The notes beneath the pieces were generated by a model. The model was not told where the DNA came from. It saw nothing but the letters and a program-made list of their open reading frames with translations, and made no database searches. DNA of 64,000 nucleotides, taken from Christensenella sp. (GTDB lineage Bacteria > Bacillota > Clostridia > Christensenellales > CAG-917). Of this stretch, positions 27,728-38,144 are shown one piece after another. The stretch lies in the NCBI GenBank assembly GCA_022009775.1, contig CP091723.1, forward strand, positions 1,240,001 through 1,304,000. The letters are read 5' to 3'. Each line of letters starts with the position of its first letter. Positions within the stretch are counted from its first letter, which is position 1. The position numbers and the translations under genes were made by a program.

Positions 27728-28597
27728 ACTTGAAAAAAGAGAAATATCGCCGGATACCTGTTTATTGCGCCGCAATTGATAGGCTTTTTGGTGTTTGTCG
27801 TTTTCCCGTTGGTCTTTTCGTTGTACCTGTGTTTTTCGGAATGGAACATGATCGATCCGCCGACTTACGTTGGATTGAGAAACTTCGAGGCAGTGTTTAG
27901 GGATCGGATTTTCTGGAAGTCAATGGGCAATACGTTCATTTATATCGCGATAGTCGTTCCGCTTACGCTTATCACGTCTTTGACGCTTGCCTTGCTCACA
28001 AACAGAAAACTCAAACTTATGAAGTTTTATAGAGCGGCGTTCTTCTTGCCGATGGTTACGTCAACCGTTGCAATCGCTATGGTGTGGACGTTCATCTACC
28101 AGCCCGAAGGCGGAATTATCAACTCGTTGCTTGCGTCGATAGGCATACAGAATCTGCCCAATTGGCTCAACGATGAGAAATTTGCGAGAATAGCGGTTTC
28201 AATCGTAAGTATATGGCTAAAAGTGGGGTATTACTACATCATATTTGACGCCGGACTGAAAAATATCCCCAAAGAGATGTACGAGGCGGCGGACATTGAC
28301 GGAGCGTCTCCGTTGCGCAAAATATGGAAGATCACGTTGCCGATGCTGTCTTCGGTTATGTTCTTCGTGACGGTGATGTTGTTTATCGACATATTCAACA
28401 TGTTCAACGAAGTGTACATCATGACGGCAGGCGGTCCGGACTACTCAACGTATACAATGTCTATGTATATCTACTTCTATGCGTTCAAACAAGACGATAT
28501 GGGACGCGCGGCAGTGGCAAGCTGGGTGTTGTTTGCACTTGTGGGCATTGTGACGGCAATCCAATTCAAAGTCAAAAAGAAGTTGGTGGTGGAATGA
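27708..28597 (+). CDS. Carbohydrate ABC transporter permease (MalF/UgpA type), one frameshift
   Basis: This is an inner-membrane half of a sugar importer. GTG 27708 (GGAGG seven bases upstream) begins MKRRLTKLEK. The frame then breaks, and adding one A at the A6 run 27733-27738 gives KKRNIAGYLFIAPQLIGF, the classic start of this family. The repaired length is about 296 residues with six hydrophobic segments. The EAA loop that docks on the ATPase is MYEAADIDGASPLRKIWKIT. The 3' end overlaps the next permease by four bases (ATGA), indicating coupled translation. Confidence 0.88.
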
Positions 28598-29451
28598 AAA
28601 AGCTCCATGTTAAAAACAAGAAAAAAACCATAATAACGTGGATTATAGGGATCATCGTATTTATTGCCGCGATTGTCTGCATTTTCCCGTTCTACTGGAT
28701 GATACTCAACTCATTGAAAAATCCCGACTTAATCAACAGCGGTTCTGCAAGCATATTTACGTCGGATTTGACGTGGGATAGTTATAAAGCGGTTTTTGCG
28801 TACGGCGACGGGTTGCTGTGGCGTGCGTATTTCAACTCGTTCTTGATTGCCGCTCTTTCCACACTTGGCACACTTTTGACGTCGTCAATGGCGGCATTTG
28901 CCTTTGCAAAGATACGTTTTCGCGGATCTAAGCCTATATTCGGGCTGTTTATCGCAACGTTGATGATTCCGGGGCAGGTTACGATGCTGCCGCTGTTCAT
29001 GATGTTTGCAAAGGTTGGTTGGACCAATTCGTTTATTCCGCTCATACTGCCCGGTGTGCTTATCAACACGTATGGCGTGTTTATGCTCCGCTCATTTATC
29101 GTATCCATCCCGGATGAATTGCTCGAAGCGGCGGATGTGGACGGGTGCAGCTGGTTTAGAAAGTATAGAAAAATTATCCTTCCGCTCATCAAACCTGCGC
29201 TTGTGACGCTTGGCTTGTTTACGTTCATAGGCAGTTGGAACAACTATATGGGACACTTGATCTATTTGAGCGATCCGTCGCTCACAACCATACCGCTGTT
29301 TATTGCGGGTCTAAAAGAGACGCACATGACGGGTGCGGTGTGGGGGCAGATTATGGCGGCGTCAACGCTGAGCGTCATACCGCTTGCGATAGTGTATTTG
29401 AGTTGTCAAAAATATTTCGTGCAAGGAATTGCGACGACTGGTATCAAATAA
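28594..29451 (+). CDS. Carbohydrate ABC transporter permease (MalG/UgpE type)
   Basis: This is the second membrane subunit of the importer. The 285-residue protein starts MKKLHVKNKKK, has a first membrane helix IIGIIVFIAAIVCIFPFYWM and five further helices, and carries the EAA loop LLEAADVDGCSWFRKYRKII. The C-terminus (YFVQGIATTGIK) is typical of MalG-like proteins. It starts within the stop of its partner permease. It is intact. Confidence 0.95.
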   Translation: MKKLHVKNKKKTIITWIIGIIVFIAAIVCIFPFYWMILNSLKNPDLINSGSASIFTSDLTWDSYKAVFAYGDGLLWRAYFNSFLIAALSTLGTLLTSSMAAFAFAKIRFRGSKPIFGLFIATLMIPGQVTMLPLFMMFAKVGWTNSFIPLILPGVLINTYGVFMLRSFIVSIPDELLEAADVDGCSWFRKYRKIILPLIKPALVTLGLFTFIGSWNNYMGHLIYLSDPSLTTIPLFIAGLKETHMTGAVWGQIMAASTLSVIPLAIVYLSCQKYFVQGIATTGIK

Positions 29452-29489
29452 GCGGTCGTGAAACTATAAAAATTATCGGAGGTTGAATT

Positions 29490-30845
29490 ATGAAAAAGAG
29501 AATGCTGACTTTTCTATTGGTTGCAATCATCTTGACGACGTTGTGTTTTTCTATGGTTGCTTGCGTAAAAAACAACGAGACGGACGAAGAAGGCAACGTG
29601 ATTGTCAAAATGTCGCTGATGAACAGCACCAATGAAAATCCCGGCTGGCTTGCGATGATAGACGCGGCAAACGAAGTGCTTAAAGCGCAAGGTCAAAAAG
29701 TCAGGATACAGGCTGAAATCATTATGACTGACAGTTGGGACGAGTATTACACCAAGATCACGTCCAACATGATGGGCAAGATCGGCGGAACGATAGGTCG
29801 TATTGCCGAATCTCACGTTTCGCTTATGGTTGAGAAAAATCGTCTTGCGGATTTGACTTCCGTAAGAGACGAGCTTGTTGCAACGGGCGAATACGATGAA
29901 GACGCATTCAACGGCGTTGCAAAGAAAGACGGGAAGTATTACGGGCTGCCAAGCGGCACTCAACACATGGTTTTGTATTACAACAAGACTTTGATTGACA
30001 ACTACAACGCTCAACATCCCGATGACAAGATTGCATATCCAAGCTCCGATTGGGACAACCCGTCCACTTTTGCGGAAATCAGAGAGACCGCAAAAAAACT
30101 GTCTGGCGGCACGGGTGTGAACAAATATTTCGGCTTGTCCGCAGGTCCGTTCCTTGCATATGCGGGTATGTATGCAAAAAACAGTGGCGGCGACAACATC
30201 TTCAATGCAAACGGAGATTGTATCATCAACACACAACCGTATTATGACGTGTATACGTGGTTTGAAAAGATGCTCATCGAAGACAAATCCATGCCTAGCA
30301 CGACGGATACTGCGACTTCTGACGCAATGAACCGCTTTTTGTCGGGCAACGTTGCTATGATTGTTGACGGTGTGTGGCAGTTGCACGATATTTGCAAATA
30401 CACCGGTGACTATGAGATCGGTGTGGCGGCAATTCCTGTTTCGCAAAAGGGATATAGTGCATACACAACGACGTTTGCGGATCGTTTTTGGGCGGCAAGA
30501 AATTCCACTCACCCCGAAGAAGACAAAATCGCACTCAAAGCGTTGATGTCAAAAGAAGCAATTCTTGCTTTGGGCAAGCAACATATCGGTGGATTCCCCA
30601 TCAGAAGCGATTGTGTGGAAAACTATGTTTCATCAATCAGGACGACCAAACTCGGCAACTTTGTGGACACAATTGCGGAAGGACGAAACCGCAAGGTCAA
30701 CGTGCCTTATTCAACGTACTACAACGTCGTTGACCAACAAGTCAATCAAAAGATGGCAACTTGGATAAACGGAGACCTTTCCACAAAAGATTACGTTGAT
30801 TTTATCTATGCAACGATGATCAAAGGCATGAAAGGAGAACTGTAA
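29490..30845 (+). CDS. Sugar ABC transporter substrate-binding lipoprotein
   Basis: Family 1 extracellular solute-binding proteins hand oligosaccharide to the permease pair. The N-terminus MKKRMLTFLLVAIILTTLCF leads to a lipobox (SMVAC). The mature part shows the usual two-lobe pattern with KKDGKYYGLPSGTQHMVLYY and MNRFLSGNVAMIVDGVW. The 451-residue length is typical. CGGAGG precedes the ATG. Its TAA overlaps the next ATG by one base (TAATG). The substrate cannot be read from the sequence. Confidence 0.93.
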   Translation: MKKRMLTFLLVAIILTTLCFSMVACVKNNETDEEGNVIVKMSLMNSTNENPGWLAMIDAANEVLKAQGQKVRIQAEIIMTDSWDEYYTKITSNMMGKIGGTIGRIAESHVSLMVEKNRLADLTSVRDELVATGEYDEDAFNGVAKKDGKYYGLPSGTQHMVLYYNKTLIDNYNAQHPDDKIAYPSSDWDNPSTFAEIRETAKKLSGGTGVNKYFGLSAGPFLAYAGMYAKNSGGDNIFNANGDCIINTQPYYDVYTWFEKMLIEDKSMPSTTDTATSDAMNRFLSGNVAMIVDGVWQLHDICKYTGDYEIGVAAIPVSQKGYSAYTTTFADRFWAARNSTHPEEDKIALKALMSKEAILALGKQHIGGFPIRSDCVENYVSSIRTTKLGNFVDTIAEGRNRKVNVPYSTYYNVVDQQVNQKMATWINGDLSTKDYVDFIYATMIKGMKGEL

Positions 30846-32970
30846 TGAAAGCAATCAAATGTATCGCATTGGTTTTGGTTGTAGTGTTGCTTTTGGGGAC
30901 GACATGCTTGTTTTTTGCATGCGACAAAGGCGATAATCCGACCATCGTTGATCCGATTGACGAAGAGCCGCTTGAAGTGACGTATAGAGAAATCGACAAA
31001 AAGAATACGTCAACAAAACTCTCGGCGGACTTTTGGGACAATTTGCCGGATTTTTGAGCGGATACGAATTTGTTTTTCGCGGCGCGGATATATACGTCGG
31101 TATGCCCGAGAGTTGGTTTGACTTCTTGAACGGGCCGTATGCAGGCAACTTTTCGCACTACGAGCCGTGGGACGCCTATCGTTATGACAGATTGCGCGTC
31201 AATCCCGATACGGGGATGAACGAAGTCTTTTCCGACGACGATTTTCACGTTGACATATTCAACCAGCTTGTCATCGACGAATTCGGCACTTCGAGTTATG
31301 CGATAAAAGAAGCGTGGAAGAAATACAACGTCAGCGATTGGGGCGGCGGCGGAGATGCGATGCGTCTTGTCAACCAATACGAGATGCTCGCGCCGTATTC
31401 AGGTTCGATCGAGGGTGGCAACCAATACGGTTGGTGCACGGAAGCGTATATCGAGACGGAAACTCTCGGTATGAATGCACCCGGTATGCCTCAACTCGCA
31501 CTTGAATTGACCGACACTTTTGCATCAAATCTCGGATATTACGATTCGGTTGTGTGGGGCAAGTTCTATGCAACGATGTACAGCCTTGCATACTTTGAAA
31601 ACGATATCGTGAGCGTTATGCAAAAAGCGTCAGTTGTTTTGCCCGAAGGCTCGCACCCCAAGCAATTTTACGACCTTGCGGTGAAAACGTACGAAGAGAA
31701 CAAATCCGACTACGTTGCCGCGGCGCAAATCATCAGCGACGCAAGAATCCCGCTTTTCAGAATAGACAATGCGCAAACAGATCCCAACGTCAACGGCGCG
31801 TATGCGGTGCTCAGCTGGCTTTATGGCAAAAACAGCTATCTCGACACTTGCAAGTATTCGTCGATCATGGGTTATGACGGCGATTGCACGGCTGCGATTT
31901 GCACGGGAGTGATGGGCATTCTCAAGGGGTTCAAAGAAGGCAACGAAGAGTACGAAAAACTCAACTCTACAATCTATTACGACGGTGAGGGTGTGTACTA
32001 CAATGACGACGGCTCTCGCTACGAAGGCGCAATTTATCAGGCAAGAATAAACAGCAAAGAGTATCCTGCTCGTCAAAAAATTGACGATATCATCGATTTG
32101 TATCGCAAAAACTTTGAAAAACTGTTGGTTGCAAACGGCGGTAAAGTGAAAGAAAACACGTATCTCGTGCCCACCACTCAAGTGCCGTGTGACAAATCGT
32201 TGCTTTTTGACAACTACGATGCCGAAAAACGCACCAACGAAGGTTTTTCGACAAGCGGAGCAACGCTGTCCGTGTTTACTGAAAGCGAAAACGAAAATTC
32301 GCACAGCGGATATGCCGGATTCTTGTTGACCAATTCGTCAAAAGGTGAAGTGTATCACACCTTTGACAATCTTCAACCGGGTAGGGCATATCGCTTGACG
32401 GTTTACGTCAAATCGACGGACGGCAATGCACAAGCCTCGTTGTTTGCAAGAAACGCAAAGGGTGGCAACTATCAAGAGATAACATTCCAAACCAACAGCC
32501 TTATCGGCAAATCGTTTGTGTTCAGGGCGGACAATTCCACAATGCAAGTGGGAATTAAATTTGCGGATAATACGGCAAAAGGCGCGAAAATAGCGTTTGA
32601 CGATTTTATGCTCGAAAGAGTATCGCACAAGATTCTTGTTGAGTCGAGCGGAGAATTGAAACTCGCCTCCGGCAGCTTGGCAAAAACCGTAAAACGTCCC
32701 GAAGGCGTTGCAATCGGGCAAGAAGTGATGCTCTATATCAAGTATAGAAACTATTCCGGCGTGCAAAACGTCTCGGTGCTGAGAAACGGAACAACGTTTG
32801 GCGGAGTGGTTGCATGCAATACTAGTGCGACTTCCACAAACGGATATGACTATATTGCAATTCCGTACGTCTTTGAAAAGGATTCCGACGTTGTGAAACT
32901 GACATTTGACGGAAAGATGTACCTTGCGGACTTTGCGGTCATTCAAAATACCACTTATATGTTTAGATAA
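30845..32970 (+). CDS. ADP-ribosylglycohydrolase-like surface lipoprotein, one frameshift
   Basis: The signal peptide ends in a lipobox (LFFAC). The central region resembles the all-helical ADP-ribosylglycohydrolase (DraG/ARH) fold: WGKFYATMYSLAYFENDIVS, ALELTDTFASNLGYYDSV and, late in the domain, SIMGYDGDCTAAICTGVMGI, which matches the second metal-binding segment (GxDTDT-like) of the family. A C-terminal beta-sandwich (about residues 455-600, FDNLQPGRAYRLTVYVKS) looks carbohydrate-binding. The frame breaks at T5 31051-31055; six T gives PDFLSGYEFVF and about 708 residues. A surface ARH-fold protein in a glycan locus probably works on a glycoside, not on ADP-ribose; this is inference. Confidence 0.65.
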
Positions 32971-32981
32971 CGGAGTGAAAA

Positions 32982-34422
32982 ATGCAACAAAAGGAAATCA
33001 AAAACGAACGCAAAAAACAAATGAAGTTGATAAAAGAGCAATACGATAAGATGATTGCCGACGAAGAAGAACGTCGCAAACTTCCCAAAGTTGCTCCGGA
33101 AGGTGTTTATGTCTCATTGCAAAACGTCAACAAGGTGTATGACAATTTCGTGCAGGCGGTTTACGACTTCAATCTTGATATCCAGAAACACGAACTTATC
33201 GTTTTTGTCGGCCCGTCAGGATGCGGAAAATCTACGACTCTGCGTATGATTGCGGGGCTTGAGAGCATAACCACGGGAGATCTTTACATTGACGGCGAGT
33301 GGTGCAACGAAAAGACTCCTCGTGAAAGAGACGTTGCGATGGTGTTTCAAAACTATGCGCTTTATCCGCACATGACCGTTTACGAAAATCTTGCGTTCGG
33401 ACTTGAAACTCGCGGTTATAAGAAGGATGAAATCGACAAGCGCGTGCATAGGGCTGCGGATATTTTGCAAATCACGGAATATCTCAATCGCCGTCCTAAA
33501 CAACTCTCGGGCGGGCAAATGCAACGTGTGGCGCTCGGAAGAGCAATCGTTAGAGAAGCAAAGGTATTCCTTATGGACGAGCCGCTTTCCAACCTTGACG
33601 CAAAACTCCGTGTGTCTATGAGAAGCGAGATTATCAAGTTGCACAAGAGTATCAATGCAACCACGATTTACGTCACGCACGATCAAACCGAGGCGATGAC
33701 AATGGCAACGAGAATTGTCGTTATGGAAAAGGGTGTAGTCAAGCAAATCGGCACTCCCGAAGACGTATACAATCATCCTGCAGACACGTTTGTTGCCACT
33801 TTTATCGGCGCGCCTGCTATGAATCTCATTTCGGCAAGATACGAAGACGGAATGCTTGTATTTCCAAACGGTTTTTCAATCGCGCTTTCAGACGAGCAAA
33901 AAGTATTGCACGATGAGTTTTACAAAAAGCAAATTGAACTTGTGGATGAGCGTATCGAAAAGAGAGAGTACGAAAAACCCGACATTGGCATGCTGTTGAG
34001 CCTCAACGCCAAAAAAGAAAACGCTAAAAGACATAATAACCGACCTGTTTAAGAAGAAAAAGGACGAGCCTGCAATCAAGACCGCAGAAGATAAACTTGC
34101 AGAATTGCAACGCGAGCGAGAAGAGTATCAAGAGTGTCTCAAAGGCAATCACGATGTGATTTTCGGCATTCGTCCCGAAGATATTCACGAGTGCGAAGAA
34201 GTGCCCGCAACATGTTTGCAATCGGGCAGTATGTCGCTCCCCGTGTCTTTGGCAGAGCTGCTTGGCGGCGAATATCACGTGCATCTCGATATGGACGGAA
34301 AAGATTTGATTGCAAAATGCAGGGCAATCAAAAAAGTGCAAGAAGATGAGCAATTCAAGTTTGTTTTCGATCTCAACAAAATGCATGTTTTCGACTCCGC
34401 AAACAGAAAATCGATTTTGTAA
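32982..34422 (+). CDS. Sugar ABC transporter ATP-binding protein (MalK/UgpC type), one frameshift
   Basis: This is the motor of the sugar importer. After a charged N-terminal extension of about 35 residues come Walker A GPSGCGKSTT, the Q-loop, the ABC signature LSGGQMQRVALGRA and Walker B VFLMDEPLSNLDAKLR, followed by the H-loop TIYVTHDQ. The C-terminal regulatory OB domain (FGIRPEDI onward) lies in another frame. Three A instead of four at 34026-34029 joins KENAK to DIITDLFKKKKDEP. The repaired protein is about 479 residues, longer than the usual 370 because of a Lys/Glu-rich insert before the OB domain. One such ATPase can serve several importers. Confidence 0.92.
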
Positions 34423-34618
34423 AATATGCATACGTTTGGTTGATGTCATCCACTCTCGGCGAAACGGGTGACGGATACGATAATTCCGTTCAACAAAATC
34501 AGGACGGAAGACTTCTTTGGAAAGGCAATTGCGTTTCATTCCATTTTTCAAAAGATGGAATTGTCGAAGAAATGCAATATTAACAACAAAAAATAAAACA
34601 AACAAAGGAGAGCAAATT

Positions 34619-35890
34619 ATGAGAAAAAAACTTTTGGTATTCTTGACGGTATTGTGCGTTATCATTTGCGCCGTTGCGGTTACGGCTTGCAACGAGCAAG
34701 GCAATACGCCCGACGATACGCCATCGACTCACACTCACGTTTTTGACCAAAAAGTCGCAACCGATGATTATCTTGCATGCGCGGCAACGTGCACAGAGCC
34801 TGCAAAATACTATTATTCTTGCACTTGCGGACAAAAGGGAAGCGAAACGTTTGAAGACGGTGCGGCTTTGGGACACACTTTTTCACAAAAGTGGTCTTGG
34901 AACGACAACAGTCACTGGCATGCTGCAACTTGCCAACACACCGAGTTGAAAGCAGACGAAGCGGCGCATGAATTTGTCGTTGCGCAAGACGGCTTGAGCA
35001 AGAGTTGTGAATGTGGTTATTCAGTGGAATGCATTGTTGACGTTGACGTTCTCATCGAGGCAGAAGACGCAGTGCTCAATCCCGATCATATTTCAATTGA
35101 CGAATCCGCTCACGGTGGCAAATATGCTCTCGGATTCAACGATTGCGGACAAGGCATGTACTATCGTTATTATGCTTACGAAGCAGGTGAACGCACTGTC
35201 GAAGTCGCTTATGCAACGGGCGTTGACTATTCCTATATGACCATGTTCGTCAACGGACAGAACGGAGTCAAAGTTTCGTTTGACAAAGTGGAAGGCTGGT
35301 TCGGCGACGCAAAAATAATGTCTGTCGCAACTATAAAAATCAACGTCGAACAGGGTTGGAATGAGATTTATCTTGTCAAGAACGGAAACGCCGACGACAA
35401 CTACGGCGGATATGCGCAAATTGACTATATCAACATCAAAGGCACAAACAAAGACTACACGGGACAATCTTTTGATCGCACGGTAAACAGCTATAAATTT
35501 GAATGCGAAATCGCGCAATGGCATTGGGCAAACGCATCGCAAAGGCCGTCAAACTTCGGAGATAAGTTCTCTCTCAACTATGCGCTTGGAGAAATCAATG
35601 CGGACGGCGACGGCGTCAAATTCACGTTCACGGCGCAAAGCACCGGCACGTACAAAGTTCGTCTTGCATACGGACAAACGGGAGACGTTCAGGTCAATGT
35701 CATTATCAACGACAAGCTTGTCAATGAAAATGCTCTGCTCACCAACGGCGCGACCGCATGGGACGATGTCAAACTTGACAATTCCGGCATAACAATCGAT
35801 CTTGTCGAAGGTCAAACCTACACCATAGACATCCAAAGAGCCGGCGCGTGGTTCGTTCCCGATTATCTGCTTCTCGAACTCGTCAAATAA
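34619..35890 (+). CDS. Surface lipoprotein with Cys/His-rich repeats and carbohydrate-binding-like domains
   Basis: ATG 34619 follows AAGGAG and starts a lipoprotein signal (lipobox VTAC). Residues about 35-135 hold short repeats with paired Cys and His (HTHVFDQKVA, CTEPAKYYYSCTCG, GHTFSQKWSWNDNSHWHAA, SCECGY), a surface repeat type seen in Firmicutes lipoproteins. Two CBM6/CBM35-like domains follow (LIEAEDAVLNPD, YALGFNDCGQGMYYRYY, then KFECEIAQWHWANAS). The CBM part is related in pattern to the first lipoprotein of the locus, so the operon starts and ends with glycan-binding proteins. Confidence 0.78.
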   Translation: MRKKLLVFLTVLCVIICAVAVTACNEQGNTPDDTPSTHTHVFDQKVATDDYLACAATCTEPAKYYYSCTCGQKGSETFEDGAALGHTFSQKWSWNDNSHWHAATCQHTELKADEAAHEFVVAQDGLSKSCECGYSVECIVDVDVLIEAEDAVLNPDHISIDESAHGGKYALGFNDCGQGMYYRYYAYEAGERTVEVAYATGVDYSYMTMFVNGQNGVKVSFDKVEGWFGDAKIMSVATIKINVEQGWNEIYLVKNGNADDNYGGYAQIDYINIKGTNKDYTGQSFDRTVNSYKFECEIAQWHWANASQRPSNFGDKFSLNYALGEINADGDGVKFTFTAQSTGTYKVRLAYGQTGDVQVNVIINDKLVNENALLTNGATAWDDVKLDNSGITIDLVEGQTYTIDIQRAGAWFVPDYLLLELVK

Positions 35891-36012
35891 AAAACATATT
35901 GACAACAATCCACAAACAAGCGATAATTGCGATTATCATATCGGTCGTTCAATACCATATAACAGCCAAACTGTTTTTTTGTATATGATCATTCTCAATC
36001 GCTTGATTTCAC

Positions 36013-36040
36013 AAGGCAGCCACCCAAATGGCTGCCTTTT
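36013..36040 (+). terminator. Terminator of the glycan locus
   Basis: AAGGCAGCC pairs with GGCTGCCTT around ACCCAAAT, followed by TT. It lies 122 bases after the last lipoprotein gene. Between 35891 and 36012 there is no gene. Confidence 0.75.
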
Positions 36041-36053
36041 CCATTTCACATAA

Positions 36054-36174
36054 TTATAAAGGAACGAAACAAGAATTTAACGAAATTTCAATTGTTGAAT
36101 TGGATCCGGCTTATCCTACATTGGGAACAATTGAAAAAGTCCAATGCAAAGATGGATATATACTTTTAAAATAA
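36054..36174 (+). pseudogene. 3' fragment of an unknown gene
   Basis: An open stretch without a start encodes YKGTKQEFNEISIVELDPAY and ends with CKDGYILLK at TAA 36172-36174. It has coding character but no ribosome site or start codon, so it looks like the remnant left by a deletion. Confidence 0.35.
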
Positions 36175-36207
36175 AAAATATAGACTTTATTGGAGGTAAA
36201 ATGATAT

Positions 36208-36435
36208 ATGCAAATGTGTCCTTTTTGTGGAACGGTTTACGAGGAATCCGAGCATAGTCATTGTCCGTATTGTTCGGGGGAATCAGCTGTTAATACAAGT
36301 GAAAGACCTTTCAAGACCTGCCCCAACTGCGGTGGAGTTATGTATTGGAATGTTTGTTGGAAATGCTCAAACTGTGGAGAAGAAATTGACTCTGACGAAA
36401 ACGATAATGATAGTATTATCGAAGGTAAATGGTAG
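36208..36435 (+). CDS. Small zinc-ribbon protein
   Basis: The 75-residue product has four CxxC knuckles (CPFC, CPYC, CPNC, CSNC), enough for two zinc ribbons, and an acidic tail (SDENDNDSIIEG). GGAGG lies about 13 bases upstream with a second ATG-like triplet between. Such proteins are often adaptors or regulators; no specific role can be given. It is A+T rich like its neighbour. Confidence 0.6.
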   Translation: MQMCPFCGTVYEESEHSHCPYCSGESAVNTSERPFKTCPNCGGVMYWNVCWKCSNCGEEIDSDENDNDSIIEGKW

Positions 36436-36535
36436 AACTGCCGATATTGTTTCAAAACGAGTTTTTTATTGTTCGTTTTAATGTTATTTGGGTATGTGCT
36501 ATAAATTCGATAAAATTAGATAAAGAGGTGTATTT

Positions 36536-36829
36536 ATGAAAAAACAATATCACGTTATTTCGGCAAAGAATTTTGGCTATGAGTCTGCATTAGGCGACGG
36601 AACGTATGATTATTTTGTATTCCCCGCTGATGAAGTTAGTGAACATGATGCGATGAGTTTTTTTGTAGAAATTGTAAAAGAAACATTGAAATCAAATAAT
36701 AGATGGTATCCATATACTGCTTATGAATACCAAGGATTGACATATTGCAGTGAACATTACGGAAAACAATATTATGAGGTTATTTATAACGGCTTATTTA
36801 ATGAAGATAAATGCGCCTTTAATGCATAG
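36536..36829 (+). CDS. Small unknown protein
   Basis: I do not recognise this 97-residue protein (MKKQYHVISAKNFGYESA). It is aromatic-rich and soluble, with a mixed alpha/beta pattern. GAGGTG precedes the ATG by six bases. It follows the zinc-ribbon gene by 100 bases in the same direction. Accessory composition and lack of conserved neighbours give no role. Confidence 0.5.
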   Translation: MKKQYHVISAKNFGYESALGDGTYDYFVFPADEVSEHDAMSFFVEIVKETLKSNNRWYPYTAYEYQGLTYCSEHYGKQYYEVIYNGLFNEDKCAFNA

Positions 36830-36895
36830 CAGTTGTGTGTTGATTCGGTACAATTCATTTCAATTAATACGCAACAATGTCTTCCTTCTTATGTA

Positions 36896-37516
36896 CTATC
36901 CATAAATTGCGGTATATCTTTGTCGCATTTTGATAAAGTATTCAAACACGGTAGATTGCGCTCGTTCAAGTATGGTGGCAATTTCGGGATAACTCAATCC
37001 GTTTTGTCTGCATTCGAGCGCAATTCGCATATTGTCGGTCAGATTGAGACTCTCAACGATTGAATCATAGACAGTATAGTCCTTGACAAAATCTTCTTCA
37101 ATCTCACAAGACGGCTCGCTGACGGACGTTAAGGCATCAAGGCTCACGGAGCGGGAATAATCGCTTGTTCTTCGAGTTATAAGTTTTGACATCGTTCTAA
37201 TGCACGCAATCTTGATTGTTATTGCTTTACCCTTTTTATTGTATGTCAAAACGTCGTTTAATCGCTTTCCGTAATGATTACAAAGGAATAGCGCACATTC
37301 TTGGACTAAATCATAACTGTCGCTGTAAGTGTGGTCAATATCGTTTTTACGCTTTATATCAACGCATAAGTCTGCATATATCTTTTGCATTCTGCTTCCC
37401 ATATAACCAATAAGAAAGCGTGTTTCGTACATAGCCAGTTGTTCTGCCATTGCAAGAACGTTGTTTTGAGATATTGTTTCTTTGAAAACGTCATAATTTT
37501 CGATATGTTTTTTCAT
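36896..37516 (-). CDS. Sigma-70-like factor
   Basis: The 206-residue product has a region-2-like segment (SDSYDLVQECALFLCNHYG) and a C-terminal region-4 helix-turn-helix (NMRIALECRQNGLSYPEIAT then ILERAQSTVFEYFIKMRQRY). This is the layout of small sigma factors found on mobile elements of Clostridia. ATG 37516 is used; the frame extends upstream into a repeat. The gene reads out of a fold-back repeat element (37529-37855) that occupies its promoter region. What it transcribes is unknown. Confidence 0.6.
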   Translation of the reverse strand: MKKHIENYDVFKETISQNNVLAMAEQLAMYETRFLIGYMGSRMQKIYADLCVDIKRKNDIDHTYSDSYDLVQECALFLCNHYGKRLNDVLTYNKKGKAITIKIACIRTMSKLITRRTSDYSRSVSLDALTSVSEPSCEIEEDFVKDYTVYDSIVESLNLTDNMRIALECRQNGLSYPEIATILERAQSTVFEYFIKMRQRYTAIYG

Positions 37517-37528
37517 TTCCCATACGCT

Positions 37529-37855
37529 CCGAGTTTTATTTGCCTTTCGGCAACCAAACGGCGCAGCACCGAGAAAACTCAAAAACGTATCACTTCAAAT
37601 CACAAGATGCCTATGTCAACGAATCGCATAAAAATGTTGTGTAAAAGTCCATATACTTGTATCAAGACTACGGCACGTCTAATCGTCACACTTGTATCAA
37701 GACTACGGCTCGTTTAACAGGCAAACGACTAAAAAGCATATAAAATGCGCATTAGAATTGAACCAATTTTTGAGAGCAAAAACAAGATTTTTATGCCGTT
37801 GACAAAGGCTTTTGTCGGTGCTAAAAAGCCGTGCCGAAAGGCAAATAAAACTCGG
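37529..37855. repeat. Fold-back element with perfect 24-bp inverted ends
   Basis: Positions 37529-37552 and 37832-37855 are perfect reverse complements of each other (core TTTATTTGCCTTTCGGCA). A second, imperfect inverted pair lies inside near 37600-37635 and 37785-37810. The centre holds two copies of the recombinase-element end motif. No gene is visible between 37517 and 38031. This looks like a non-autonomous mobile element. Confidence 0.6.
37655..37725. repeat. Two solo copies of the recombinase-element end motif
   Basis: ACTTGTATCAAGACTACGGC occurs at 37655 and 37690 as direct repeats 35 bases apart. The first continues ACGTCTAA, and the second continues TCGTTTAACAGGCAAA, the same tail as the right ends at 21860 and 59633. 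Confidence 0.7.
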
Positions 37856-37997
37856 TGCGATTGAGATAGATGTAGAATTAATACTTTTCTGTGCGCTTAA
37901 ATTGGATTGCACAATTTCAAAATATGAAAGATTGTGTTTTCACTTCAAAATAATAGCATTATTGATATTTTCACAAAAAAATACAAGAAAATAAAAA

Positions 37998-38024
37998 ACC
38001 AATCCGCCAGTGGTGCGGATTGGT
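37998..38024 (-). terminator. Terminator after tRNA-Val
   Basis: ACCAATCCGC pairs with GCGGATTGGT. Read on the minus strand it is followed by T6 and starts eight bases after the tRNA CCA. Confidence 0.8.
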
Positions 38025-38031
38025 AAAAGTG

Positions 38032-38108
38032 TGGTGGAGGCAACAGGACTCGAACCTGTGACCTCACGGATGTGAACCGTGTGCTCTAACCAACTGAGCC
38101 ATGCCTCC
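38032..38108 (-). tRNA. tRNA-Val (CAC)
   Basis: The minus strand folds into a full cloverleaf: acceptor GGAGGCA/TGCCTCC, D arm GCTC/GAGC, anticodon stem CACGG/CCGTG around TTCACAT (anticodon CAC), T arm ACAGG/CCTGT with TTCGAGT, discriminator A and encoded CCA. Confidence 0.95.
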
Positions 38109-38144
38109 ATACTTCGTGCGACAGAATCGCACGAATGTTTTTGA

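Noticed and set aside
36896..37516. A prophage, suggested by the sigma-like factor
   Set aside because: No capsid, terminase, portal, tail or lysis genes lie around it.
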